DNA from: Perognathus longimembris pacificus
Taxonomy: Eukaryota; Chordata; Mammalia; Rodentia; Heteromyidae
NCBI RefSeq assembly: GCF_023159225.1
Contig: NC_063168.1
Span: forward strand, 53,919,398 to 53,983,397
Direction of reading: 5' to 3'
DNA length: 64,000 nucleotides
Position 1 is the stretch's first letter; every line of letters starts with the position of its first letter. The position numbers and the translations under genes were made by a program. Positions 22,246 through 33,710 of this stretch are shown one piece after another. The notes beneath the pieces were generated by a model. It was not told where the DNA came from. It did no database searches and saw nothing but the letters and a program-made list of their open reading frames with translations.

Positions 22246-23335
22246 ACGAGAACTTTTGGAAACTCTGTAAGACCAATCCATGGGTTTCTCAAGCAGAACC
22301 AAAGTGTCGCACTGACCATGGGTGCTTTAGGGTGCAGGTAAGTTCCTGGACTGTCCCATTATGGGTGGTGGAGAAAGGTGCGGATGTCTGTTCTCCTTAG
22401 CTGCAGTCAGCTTTTTCCTGCCTTGTTATTTTTTCCAGTTTGCAAAGCACATGATTTCATCTCCCCACTAAAGGTCAGCTAGCTTGCCCCACTTCCTCAC
22501 ATCATTTAAAAAATTGTTTTGGGTCTTTAGCAGCATTTCTCAATCAGAAGTCTCTCAGGAAAACACCCCAAAGCTCCAGTTGAACGGGGGAGAGGAAACA
22601 AAGTGTAGGGGTCACGTCCTCCTGTCCTGCATGTTTTCCCCACTTACAAAATCTTTCTTGGTACCAAGGGCTGGAAGGCTCTGTTGTTGGAGTTTCAAAC
22701 ATTCAGTTTAGTAAACAGAGAACAGCAGGGGGGTGGTGTACAGAGATGCAGGAATACCATTTTTGAACAGAAGGAAGGGGAAAAAGCATGCGCTTGTACT
22801 GAAGCCAGAGTGAGGGTCTAAACCTACGGATAGGGCTGAGCTCTAGCTTCCTCCACACTTTCTTCCTCCCTTTTGTTAATTCAGTGCTGCCCCTAAGGAA
22901 GCTTCAAGGTGCCTTCTGCAGGGTGGAGAGGTCTCAGTAGGAAGCCCTGAGAAAGGCTGCTCTGTATCCAGATTGTTCTGACCCTCTTAATTCTGCAGCC
23001 TGGCTTGTCTTCCTGCCCTTGCCACTGAGAAGCTAGGCTGTGGAATTTCTGCATTGAAAAGGACGGACCCAGGCTGCCACAAATCCAATTCTTCTGATTT
23101 TCAAAATGAAAAAGAAACAAACGGGTTACTTAAATGCAAAGAAGAAAAAGCTTCCTAGAGAGTGATGCTCCCTGGGGTGATGTTTCCTGATTGTGGCAGA
23201 AGTTCAGGAAAGGAGCAGGGGACTAAGATTTTAGATGACACACATGTAATCTGTGTGGCTTCTCATCTAAAGCTCTTCAAGTCGGATGGATAGGCATCTT
23301 TGCCTGCTTCTTTCTTAAGTATCAAGAATTATGCA

Positions 23336-23530
23336 GGGCTGGGGATATGGCCTAGTGGCAAGAGTGCTTGCCCTGGCTTCGATTCCTCAGCATCACATAT
23401 ATAGAAAAGGCCAGAGGTGGCGCTGTGGCTCAAGTGGCAGAGTGCTAGCCTTGAGCAAAAAGAAGCCAGGGACAGTGCTCAGGCCCTGAGTCCAAGGCCC
23501 AGGACTGGCCAAAAAAAAAAAAAAAAAAAA
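23336..23530 (+). repeat. IDL-Geo SINE with deletion and TSD
   Basis: A dimer flanked by aagaattatgca (23324-23335 and 23531-23542). The left half lacks about 18 bases between gagtgcttgcc and ttcgattcc compared with the other copies, so the anticodon-like region is gone while the B box remains. Confidence 0.93.
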
Positions 23531-23722
23531 AAGAATTATGCAATAATACATATGCTAAAATTCTTAAGAGGCTCATATTGTATAAAATATCTCTGTCCTT
23601 TTTCTTCAACTTCCTTGCCAAGTGAATGGCTGGTTGGTGCTTGAAAAACTCCAGAGACACAGGATTTATGATCTATCCAACCAGAGTAGCATGTATGCTC
23701 ATTTTTTTTTAAATTTTATTTC

Positions 23723-23918
23723 TTTTTTGCCAGTCCTGGGCCTTGGACTCAGGGCCTGAGCACTGTCCCTGGCTTCTTTTTGCTCAAGGCTAGCACTCTG
23801 CCACTTGAGCCACAGCGCCACCTCTGGCCTTTTCTATATATGTGGTACTGAGGAATGGAAGCCAGGGCTTTATGTATACGAGGCAAGCACTCTTGCCACT
23901 AGGCCATATCCCCAGCCC
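23723..23918 (-). repeat. IDL-Geo SINE
   Basis: Antisense dimer: gccagtcctgggccttggac, gctcaaggctagcactctgc, gtatacgaggcaagcactct, aggccatatccccagccc. It faces the copy at 23336 and could form an inverted-repeat hairpin in RNA. Confidence 0.93.
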
Positions 23919-24554
23919 TTTTTTTTTGATTATTGAAACTATGAGAAAATTTTCTTGTAGGGATATAAACTATTTGGATCTAAATTTTCCTCCATTCATC
24001 TCTCTACCCACATACCCATTTATTCTTATTAATAACTCAATATTTCATAGTACCATTTTAGGCATATTTGTCCCTGCTTTATGTTTGAGTCATCTTCACT
24101 GGCATTGTTCAGGACAAATCTAACCTTTAGATTTATTCATTATTTTTCCAAGGTCCTGCTTCATACACTGCAGCTTAAGCAAATAAAGCAATGTGACACC
24201 TGGACAGGGTTCTGGGGAGGGAGCCCCTGGCCCAATAACCCCTGATCTTTTTTGGGGGAATTGACACTGAGAGGGACTCAAAAGCAGCACACACATGTCA
24301 GAAAGTCTCATAACTTATACACACAAAGGACCTTTTTTCTTTCTCTGACTCCTTTTCTTCCCTTTCAGAAGGCTGAGAGCAGGGTCCACTATTTCATTTC
24401 CTACAGGCTGTTTGCTTTGCTGCCAGATGAAATCATTAGCATACTCAAGCGATATTTTTTCCTGCATGTAATTAAGTCACTGGACACTTTGAAAAGGCAA
24501 TTCAGGCTCCCCCACATTCTGGCTCAATGGCAACACTGATTTTTACTTGACTCA

Positions 24555-24640
24555 GCTTTTGTTGAGGTGTGTGACCTTGAACAAGTCATGTACTCTCAGA
24601 GCACTTTGACTTCCTAATAAATAACATTAGTAGATCGAGT
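24555..24640 (+). repeat. MIR fragment
   Basis: tgtgtgaccttgaacaagtc, aataaataacattag: MIR core region. Confidence 0.55.
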
Positions 24641-25384
24641 TTGGTGGGCTCCACATTCAAAATAGTTATATTTTTGAATCATTTAACATACTGCTTGTCT
24701 AGCCTTACTACTCTACTGCCACCTACTGGAGAAAGTAAGCACTTGGTTCTTTTCCTAGGGAAAAAAAAAGATGCAGTTCTTGTCCCCCAAACCCCTTCCC
24801 TACCACCCTCTTCCCAACAGAGGCCACCAAGTGCCCTTGACTGCCGTGTAGGTCATTGTCTGTCAGTCTCCTATAAACAGTCTGCTGACATCAGAGATTC
24901 CCAACCCTGTCTTATTAATGTTGCTTTTATGTGGGACATGTTTGAATCAATTCGTATCTACCGAAAAGCCAAGGGCTTGAAAATATTTGGACATCTAGGA
25001 CTTTGTGTCTTGGTCATCATGAGCAGTAAAGATGTTTGTGTTCTAGAGTCAGAGAGGAATCTGGAGGTATGGGGGGAAGGGGGGAGTCAAAGCTGGACCC
25101 TGGGGCCACCATGCCAGGGCAGGGAGCGCCAGGCTAGAGGGCTCTGATCTCCACCTTCTCCCAGCTCCCCTGCAGCGAGCTCCTGTGTAAAGCAGAAGTA
25201 TACGTGAATCCATTCACGGAAAAAAGCATAGCCTTCCTGAAAAAGCAAGGAATGATGTTTGTGGCATTCTTTGCCTGGCTATGTCACAAATGAGTCAGCT
25301 AGTTTGAAGAGAACATGGGCTTGGAGTTACTTCCTTGTAGGAGCAGTTAATATGCATCTAGGGTTTGCTCAGTGTCAGGTGTCA

Positions 25385-25530
25385 GTGCCTGGAAACCTTA
25401 GGTCACAATAACTCCGAGTCAGGACCAGCATGACCCCATTTTATAGCTAAGAAAACCGACACACTGGGAGTGGCAGAGCTGAGCTTTGTGGCTAGATGGG
25501 CAGACTCCAGAGCCTGTCCTGTGTGTTGTA
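25385..25530 (+). repeat. MIR SINE
   Basis: accccattttatagctaaga, aaaccgacacactggga, gcagagctgagctttg follow the MIR core pattern. Confidence 0.65.
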
Positions 25531-26639
25531 GGTAAGGTGTCATTGTCACTTTAGCAGCTCAGGGCACGCAGGCCATGGAAGAGCAAGGCCAGACACAGAT
25601 TCCTGTAACTCTTGCCCATGTAACCTAGGACCATGGCTGCCTTCGAGACCTCAGCGACTGATCCTTCCACTGCTTTCAGACCCTTCTGAAAGGCACAGGG
25701 CCCAAGCGGAAGCTGGGACACATGACCCTCAGGGCCTTACATTTCAGTTTTATGGGAAAAGAGCCCAGGTAGCCCTCAGTTCCGAGGTTGCCTTGGGGAG
25801 CAGTTGCGAGGAGGAAGTGACATTTTGCAAGTGTAGCGGGCCTCAGGCGCTGAGGGACTCAGCCAGCCTTCCTCTCTTCTCCTGGCTCCCTGTCCCTAGG
25901 GTGGTACACTTTCCTTTAAAGCACTTCCTTTGGTGCTACAAACCAGAGAAGCACTGAGAACAGAGCCCTGCAGCTGTGCCCAAGGCATCGCCACCCTAGC
26001 AGCCCCTGGCTGGGTGGGAGCCTTCACACCAGCAATGTAGCACCAGCCCTAGGTTTCTATTGGAGTTACCCTCCACATCTCAGTGTGGGATGTTTATTTG
26101 GGACCTGGAAGTCTTTTCTCATGGAAACAACATTAATCCCAGGCTTGAGTTTCCAGGTCTGTGAAACGTATGTGACTCAGACACTGCCGGTGGTATTGTG
26201 TGTGGGATTTCGGCTGTCCATCAACTCATACACATAGATGGGGTTGGAGTGGCCTGCTTTCTACATAGCAGCAGTACAGGGGATAGATCCCAGGGATGAT
26301 GAGCCAATGGTGAGGCCGAGCTTTTCTCAGCTAGGATCATGATGTTCTTGGGGTGCTGTTCCATGAACATGATTGGAAGCATAGCTAGACTGTGTACTGC
26401 CAAGCTAGGTAAGGGCTTGGAGGGAGAGGAACAATTCCTTCTGGGAAAAAAAGTAACACAAATGTAGGCATAGAACTGAGATTCACAGACTGAAAAAGTT
26501 CTCAAATTTGACAGCCCCTTAGAGTCCCAGCCTACTTTATGTTCTTAAAATTATTATATTTATTATTAAAATTATATCTATGCTATTAAAATTATTGAAG
26601 AGCTTCTGGGCAGTGCTATATTTGGTTGTTATTTAGAAT

Positions 26640-26800
26640 GGAAAAGTATGGGGTTGGATACGGTGGCACACACCTGTCACTCTTGTACTTGGGATGTGGA
26701 GGCATAGGGATTTCAAATTTGAGGCCAGTTTAGGCTACATAGAAAGTTCCAGAAAATCCTGAACTATGTAGTAAAACCCTAGCTTAAAAATCCACTAAAC
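26640..26800 (+). repeat. B1 SINE
   Basis: ggttggatacggtggcacac, ggatgtggaggcatagggat, gaggccagtttaggctacat, agtaaaaccctagc are B1 landmarks in order. Confidence 0.75.
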
Positions 26801-26939
26801 CAGGTCTGCATTAAACCAGTAGAAACCAGGTCTGCAAAACAACAAACTTCTTTTCAAATGGTGTTTGCACATGTTTCGGTCAGTGACCTTACATTATGTA
26901 TCTAAAACCAAACAACTACTAAACATAAAAAGGTCTAGA

Positions 26940-27420
26940 CTAGACCTATCAGTGGATCACAGTAGCTCAACAGCTACGTACACATGATCATATAAGATGA
27001 GGATAAGCAAAAATAACTCCAAGAGAAGGACACAGGAGAATTCTATTGTTGACGTTACATTTAAAGTTCTAGGTGAATTTCCTTTGACGTATGCTATGTG
27101 GCTACTACATATGATTTTGGTACACTGGGTATTGTATATATCCCTACCTGATCTAGGGAAGGGAAAGAAAAACAAGGGTGTAAGTAAGATATCACAAGAA
27201 ATGTACTCACTGCCTTATTATGTAACTGTACCCCTTTTGCACAACACCTTGTCAACAAAATTTAATTAATAAAAAATCCATTAAGCAAACAAACAAGAAT
27301 AGAATTTAAATGGGGAAAGCTGTGGGAGAATGATGGAAGGAGTGACATTGGTCAAGATGCACTGTACTCATAATATGACCTGTGGAATTGAAACCCCTTT
27401 GTACAACTACTTGAAAAAAA
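26940..27420 (+). mobile_element. Two adjacent L1 3' end fragments
   Basis: acaagaaatgtactcactgc, ctgtaccccttttgcacaac, ttaattaataaaaaatcc (to about 27290) is the sense of the L1 tail seen antisense at 17990. A second tail type, ggaattgaaaccccttt, gtacaactacttgaaaaaaa, follows at 27300-27420. Confidence 0.65.
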
Positions 27421-27421
27421 G

Positions 27422-27631
27422 AGCCAGGTGTTGCTAGTTCACGCCTGTAGTCATAGCTACTCAGGAGGCTGAGATCTGAGGATCATGATTTGAAGCCAGC
27501 CCTGACTGGAAAGTCCAATTAACCACTGAAAAAGTCTGAAATGGAGCTGTGGCTCAAGTGATGGAGTATTAACCTTGAGCACAAAAAGCTCAGGGAGAGC
27601 ACCCAGACCTGAGTTCAAGCCCCAGGACTGG
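27422..27631 (+). repeat. 7SL-like + Geo-like composite SINE
   Basis: gagccaggtgttgctagttc, ctactcaggaggctgagatc, gtggctcaagtgatggagta, caagccccaggactggca. It ends in the AT tract. It inserted at the L1 tail. Confidence 0.9.
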
Positions 27632-27679
27632 CATATATATATATGTATATATATGTATATATATACATATATATATATG
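27632..27679. repeat. (AT)n palindromic tract
   Basis: Alternating AT with gtatat interruptions on the left and their mirror ataca on the right gives an almost perfect inverted repeat at the SINE's 3' tail. Confidence 0.9.
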
Positions 27680-28547
27680 CACTCAAAAAATTTAAAAAAG
27701 AATAGACTTTAAGCATTTTCTCAGTAGAAATAATACTAACTAGCACTTTACTTAAATGCTCATTCATTTAAAATAATATACCAATTATGTTTTAACACAC
27801 GCCTTTATTTTTAGTAAAAAAAAAAAAAGATTACTTTCCCCAACAGAAGCGTTCAATGAGAAGAGGGGGACGTGTCTCCAGTGTCTGTCCTAAGGGAAGA
27901 TGGGGAGCTTAGACAGCAGTGGTTGGGATCTGTTTTGTTGTTGAGGACACAGAGAGGATCTGTCCTTGTGCTGATGTAGCCAATGTGTGACCCCATGGAA
28001 TTCCTGAAAGATAGGGGCCTGGGCCGCACTTGCAGACCAACTGGCTTAGACAGGTTAGGGACAAGGAAGTGAGTTGCTTGTAATTATATTTCACCATCCC
28101 ATCCTCCGAGAGAAGCTGGGAAATTCCCACCACGTGAGGCTACTTGATAGAGGAGAAACGCTTTGGTCTTGCATTCCAGAAAGGATTTATTGAATTTTTG
28201 GGGGTAGGAAATTGGGCCAGATGTATTCTATGCAATTCTTTACAAGTCCATGATCCGGTCATTGTATAGCAAAGGAACTGGGAAACTTGCCTTGGAATAC
28301 AGGGCTAGATCTGAGGTGAATGCTGGTTGAAGGATCTCTAAGCACCCCAATATTCTTACCTGCTTTCACTTGGGGTAGGTATGTAAATGGTTTCCTCCTT
28401 GGCAAGAGTCATTATGGGATGCCATGATTATCTAGGTGGGGCTAAGAGAATTCATGGAAGACTGGGGTGTGCAGAGTGGTTTGCAGGATCTTGGCGAGGA
28501 GAAGAATAGCAGAAAGGAAGGAGTCGAAGGCTAAAATAGAGATAGGA

Positions 28548-28794
28548 AGCCAGGCACTGGTGGCTTATGCTTGTAATCCTAGCTATTCAGGAAACTGAGA
28601 TCTGAGGATGGAAGTTCAAAGCTATCCTGGGCAAGGAAATTTATGAGACTCTTATCTCCAAGGAGCCCCCCACTAAGAAAAAAGAAAAAGCTGAAAGTGG
28701 AGCTGTAGTTCAAGTGGTAAAATGCTAGCCTTGAGCAAAAAGAAATCCCAGGTCCTGTGTTCAGGCCTTAGAATTGGCAGCAAGAAAAAAAGGG
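28548..28794 (+). repeat. 7SL-like + Geo-like composite SINE
   Basis: gccaggcactggtggcttat, aaactgagatctgaggatgg, gctgtagttcaagtggtaaa, ccttgagcaaaaagaaatc. Confidence 0.88.
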
Positions 28795-29268
28795 GTGAGG
28801 AGCTAGGAACATCTTTGTGGGTGAATGGGGCAGGCTGCAATTATTGGAAGAATGAAGGAACACTCACAGATAACTAAACAATTAGGGGACGGACAGGGGA
28901 GACAAAACTGCCTGAGTCCAGGTGCACCTGGCCGTGTGCAACCCAAAAAGAAGCCCGAGGCCATCAGACAGTAAAGATTAGGAAGTGGAGATCATTATTG
29001 TGTCATGTCTGATCATGGGTGTGACCAAACATGTGCACTCTATCTCAGATGCCAGCCTGCGGATGGGATTTGTGGGGGCAGAGGCTTCATAGGTGGGGAC
29101 ATTGTGAGAGAACATAGGGTAATGGGGGTGGCAGGGCTTCTGAGCCTTAGGGAATATTTTCTCTATCTTACTGAGAACAGACCAAGCCAAGATATTTTCT
29201 GGAGCTTCAGATAACACTCTGGTGACCCAGAGTTGAATGGCAGAGACTAAGGGTGAGTGTGTCAATGA

Positions 29269-29269
29269 T

Positions 29270-29343
<74 letters not shown>
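29269..29343. repeat. (TG)n(AG)n compound microsatellite
   Basis: A TG run changes cleanly to an AG run at about 29293. It lies 86 bases from the decayed VIT exon at 29429. Confidence 0.95.
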
Positions 29344-29348
<5 letters not shown>

Positions 29349-29428
29349 AGAGCGCTGTCCATACATACAAATGCCACAAAGCCCATTGCTACCCCCGGGA
29401 GCCGGATGGTAAGCAGCAAGCAGTTTAC

Positions 29429-29481
29429 CCCAGGCTGCCATCTGCTTCTACAGGATTCTGGAAGGCAGCTTGGATGGATTC
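29429..29481 (-). pseudogene. VIT: Decayed VIT linker exon (possible poison exon)
   Basis: In one minus-strand frame this reads AAFQNPVEADGSLG, closely similar to the vitrin linker AAFQKPVGADVSLG that I recall. Compared with the expected exon, about 14 nt in the first half are missing. The remnant keeps a plausible acceptor (ACTCCCTCAG|G) and a GT donor (GG|GTAAAC, weak at +5). Its 53-nt length does not keep the frame. Entering in phase 1 it reads frameshifted, and exon 21101-21163 then meets TAA after seven codons. It is therefore either skipped or spliced in to trigger decay of the transcript. The ortholog comparison is from memory. Confidence 0.75.
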
Positions 29482-30619
29482 CTGAGGGAGTACACAGGGT
29501 CAGCTGATTTACAAACCACCGGCAACTGCTTTCCTTCTTGCTGTCCCCTGGTGAAAGTGACCCTAGTTAAGATTTTCTTTGGACTGGGCTGAGCTCGCCC
29601 TGTGTTTGCTTCTAGTTCCAGGGATTGTAGGGGAGGCAGGAATCTCCTAGCCACAGGGATGAGAGGAGAGAGCAGCCCAGGCTTGGCGTTCTTCCTAGCC
29701 CAGGGGCCCAGGGACACCTGAGGTGGTCTTGGAGTCTTTTCTCTGGCCAGTGTTCTGAATCTTAAGCCGTTTTTTGTTCAAGATAATCGAGTATACATTG
29801 GCAATGGTGCCACGGTGAAACTCATGGAGGCAGGAGTTTGCTTTGATTTGATGGCAAAGCAAAACAGAAGCTACCACTTCTAATATGTGGAGGGCTAATG
29901 AGTATTCTCCTCCTCCTCCTCCTTGACCCTCCCCTCCCCCAGGGAAAAAGATCTGAACATGGCTCCCGGGCAGGCCTGGCTTCTGCTCCTTGTCTGGGGC
30001 TGCAGGAGCAATGGTGTGTTTCTATGCAGGCAGGCAGCTCAGAGAGGGGGCCTGGAGCAGCGTTCAGGAAGCTATCTTTCTTTCTCCCCTTCTCTGTCTC
30101 TGCTCCATTTCCCTTTGCATAATCTTTGCTGGCCTCAAGAGTGTGGCAAGGGAAAGAATTTGCTGCATCCCCAGTTCTAGGGCCAGACCCTGAAGGGGGG
30201 CATGGAAATGAAGAGAAGTGAGCTCTGGGTGTCCCAATTTTAGAGATGCATTCCTGGAGGAGAGAAATCCCCAAGCAGCGTTAGCACTGTCCTTTCCTTG
30301 GAGATAATAAAAATTCCCCTCACTCTTCCCACCCAGTCCCTCATGTCTGCTCCTCTGAGAGAATCTTCTTTCGAGGTTAGAAGAGCCTGGTTGCAGAATC
30401 CTTAGGAATCTACCACAGCCTACAGAAAAAGTTACCTCCACTGACTAAAAATTGGGCAAAGGCCTTGCATACTGAATAATTTCTACTTTCCTAACAAGTT
30501 GCCTTATAAGCTGAGGAACTAGCTTCTGTTGGGAAAACTGGTGTTCTCTTCAACTCAAAATCAAAAGACTAGGATTTGGAAACTAAGAACTTCATGTAGG
30601 AAGCAGCAAGGAGGACAGC

Positions 30620-30692
30620 TCTGGCTCTTGCCCGGACTGGGGGCACTTGGGCTGCTACCACTGCTTGTATAGGTGGTGCTGGATCAGGCATC
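30620..30692 (-). pseudogene. VIT: Decayed VIT linker exon (splice sites lost)
   Basis: The minus strand here reads STTYTSS after an in-frame TGA, where the vitrin linker exon as I recall it has Trp followed by STATYTSS. The nucleotides CCACCTA-ACAAGCAG and, further on, CCAGAGCTG line up with what that exon needs, with extra bases between. The acceptor AG expected just before the exon reads TG, and no GT donor is found where the exon should end. It lies in the expected order and strand between exons 34970-35161 and 29429-29481. Support rests on a short match plus position, so it is weaker than for the other exons. Confidence 0.55.
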
Positions 30693-31227
30693 AGAAATCA
30701 CATTGGACTGGTCAGAGCACGAATTGCAATCTAACTGTTCACATTCTTCCCATGATCTAACCTAGTAAGACATTACCAAGGTTGTACCCAGGTACAGCTT
30801 TGCCTCTGGGCCGTCTGAACCTGCTCTGGAGGAGGTATTGAAATGGGGGCGGGAGAGAAAAAGGATTGATTTCATAACACTGACTGGAAAATTCCAGGTA
30901 CTAATCACCCGCGGATTTCACAATTGTCAGAGTAAGTTTCTTTTATGAAAGTGTCATATTTCTTTGCAGTTCATTATTCTTAAAATCATTCTGCTCAGCT
31001 GTGACACTCATGGGGAGGTTTAAGTAATCCTTCAGTTAGAAATGTCACTTTGTATTTAGCAATTTACCTATACTGTGTTAACACAGCGTTCATGCAAATA
31101 GCATTAGTCTCTAGCATTTTTATAGTTACACAATGGCTTATCCTTAATTATACTGCTAGAGAATCAAATATACTCAGCATTCATTACTGATTGGGCAATT
31201 TCTCTGAAGCAAAGTTTTAAAAGGGAA

Positions 31228-31464
31228 CAGGGTAGCTGAGTGCTGGTGGCTCACACCTATAATCCTAGCTACTTAGAAGGCTAAGATCTGAGGACCATGG
31301 TTCATAGCCAGCCCAGAGAAGAAAAGTCTGTGAGACTCTTATCTCTGATTAACCAGCCAAAAGTAGAGCTGGGCTCAAGTGGGAGAGCCTCTAGCCTTGA
31401 GGGAAAAAAGCTAAGCACAAGCATGAGGCCTTCAGTTCAAGCCCCAGTACTGGCAAAAAGAAAA
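31228..31464 (+). repeat. 7SL-like + Geo-like composite SINE
   Basis: gctgagtgctggtggctcac, aatcctagctacttagaagg, tgtgagactcttatctctga, aagccccagtactggcaaaa. Confidence 0.88.
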
Positions 31465-32760
31465 GGGGGCGGGGGAATGGGAGAGAGGAAATGGAATAGT
31501 CTATCAAGAGAATTGCACAATCCAATTAAGGCCTACTAAGAGTAAGCTTAGGGAAAGCAAGCTCCATAAATAGAAGGGAAAGGAAGCAATAAGAGGCCAC
31601 AGGAAAATATCAATTTCTCTTAGAACTGGATCTATGCACAATCAACTTTAGGTTCCTTTTGTGTTTGCTCCAATTATTTGATATGAATTCAAAGTACTTT
31701 TATTTTCTGTTGAGTCCTACTGGTGATAAGGGTCCCTATAAACAATTATGCACTATGTATAGTAACAAATAATCACCTTTTAGCCTCTGTTTTTCAGTGA
31801 TGGGTATCTAATTTTGGTAGGATGAGTTGTATTCCTTTTTCTATGCATACATTCTCATATATAGCACATATCTCTAAGGGTGGGATGGGGCCTACGCTAC
31901 TTTGTAGCACCCCAATGGGCTCAATGAATCAGCTTTTCAACACCTACATGGTAACGTCAATTGTTCTTCTAATGATGGGCAACTAATTGTCTCCACTGAT
32001 TTTTTTTTTTATTATGAACAACACCTCTATCTATGCTTGAAATGCTTCTTACTCTTATAAGACTATGTTTTAAGGAAAATATTCTGTTTATATATGAGAG
32101 AAATGTGGCGAGAAGGGAAATGGCAGGAGGAAGCTACCTTCAACTCCCATTGCTTCCTCTCCTTGCCTGGCTCTTGGCTAGAGGGTGAAGAGTAGTTGAA
32201 CAGTCATTCACTAACATTACTTGCCATTTAGCAGCGCACTTCTCTCCCTCTGGTCTATCTGATTGTAGACACTTTTAATGTTAGATCAGATTTGGAATGA
32301 GGAAAACAATGCTGGGTGAGTCACTCCACCTTCAAAGCCTGATATACAGCAGGGTCTGAAGGGATTTTCCATCTTTTCTAGAACTTTCTGCATCACATCT
32401 ATGGATCTTGCTCTCTGGGTGGCTCCCTCTGTCTCTTGGAAATACCAATGTCATGCTTGGCCTCTCTCATAAACAGCCTCACCCCTGTCCTGGTGAGTAG
32501 TAGTCTTTGTTGTCCTGGTTCTCGGCAATCTTACTCCCAGCCTTGACTTGTTCCTGTCTTTATGGCTTGCATATTCATGGCCCAGTAAAAGATCATGGTT
32601 CCCACCCTACCTTCTTGGAGTCCTACTATTTCTCCAGTTTCCCCATAGGCTGGGAGGACTTTGTCTTTGTCTGCTTCCAAGTCTTATTCTCCATTGACCT
32701 TCCTCCCTGTTTTTATGACCTGTCTTAGAGGCCACTTTGGCCTAGAACACTGTCTGCTCT

Positions 32761-32800
32761 GTGTGTGTATATGTGTGCGTGCGCATGCGCGCGCACGTGC
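32761..32800. repeat. TG/CG alternating tract
   Basis: Forty bases, almost entirely alternating purine-pyrimidine, including gcgcatgcgcgcgcacgtgc. It lies at the 3' tail of the minus-strand SINE that follows. Z-DNA candidate. Confidence 0.93.
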
Positions 32801-32995
32801 TATTACTAGGTCTTGAATTTAGGGCCCTGGTGCTGTCAGCTTTTACACTTAAGAAATCAATTGAGCCACAACTCTACTTCTGGCTTTTTCCTGGTTAATT
32901 GGAGATAAGAATCTCATGGACTTCCCTGCAATCCATGTATCTCAGCCTTTCTGAATAGTTAGGATTATAGTAGTGAGCCACCAGCACCCGGTTAA
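32801..32995 (-). repeat. 7SL-like + Geo-like composite SINE
   Basis: Antisense actaggtcttgaatttaggg, ctggttaattggagataaga, atagttaggattatagtagt, gagccaccagcacccggtt. Confidence 0.88.
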
Positions 32996-33710
32996 CTTTG
33001 TTCTTTAAGTGGGTGTGTTGTATGATATGGGGAAAGATAGTCATTTAGACATCTACTTTGACTTTTCTTGCTTAAGGAACATCCTTTGGGTGTGCAGTGT
33101 GATTTTTTTAAGCCCCCTCTCCCTGCCTCCCCAGTTTGGCATCTGTCTTAACAGCTATGGTGCCTGGTGCCCAGGGTCCTCACTGTGGGATTTGCTCACA
33201 AGAGTGTGGGTCACATGGCAGCGGGGTCGGACAGGGATGAAGGAGCCCCGATGGGCCGGGAGGCTCTCGGCCAAGTTCCCTGTCCTTGAGCCAGGAAAAA
33301 TGATGCCGCGCCAGGTTGGGCCCCACTGCCTTAGGTTTCTTCAGGCTTTCCACAAGCACAGTCCAACTGGCAACAGGATTTCCAAGTGCCCAGTGAGGCC
33401 AAATAAATACACCACATATTTCATTATCTTTGTTATGTAAGGATCCAGGTCTTCTAGGAAACACCGAAGATGGGGAAAACAACGGACTCAAGATAGTCCA
33501 ATAGAGTTTGAAGGTTTAAGGACTGTAAGGGTAAGAGGTTGAAATTTAATAAAGAAAAACTTCTGGCTTGAGGACCTCTATAAACCCTGGCTAGGCAGAA
33601 CCCTGGGCCTTTTCTTTTTCCATCAGGTATTGTGTGCCCGAGGTAGGATTAGCTGTAGTTAAACACAAGTAAAATGGAGGAGGGAGTGTATGATGTATTT
33701 GAAACTTTCA

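Noticed and set aside
24641..25147. 168-residue open frame on the plus strand
   Set aside because: No recognisable domain, composition like translated intron, antisense to VIT, no splice or promoter support. Length alone is not enough in 64 kb of mammalian DNA.
29822..30274. 150-residue minus-strand frame with an Arg run
   Set aside because: The Arg run is a CTC trinucleotide stretch; no known family, no conserved start, overlaps other open frames on both strands.
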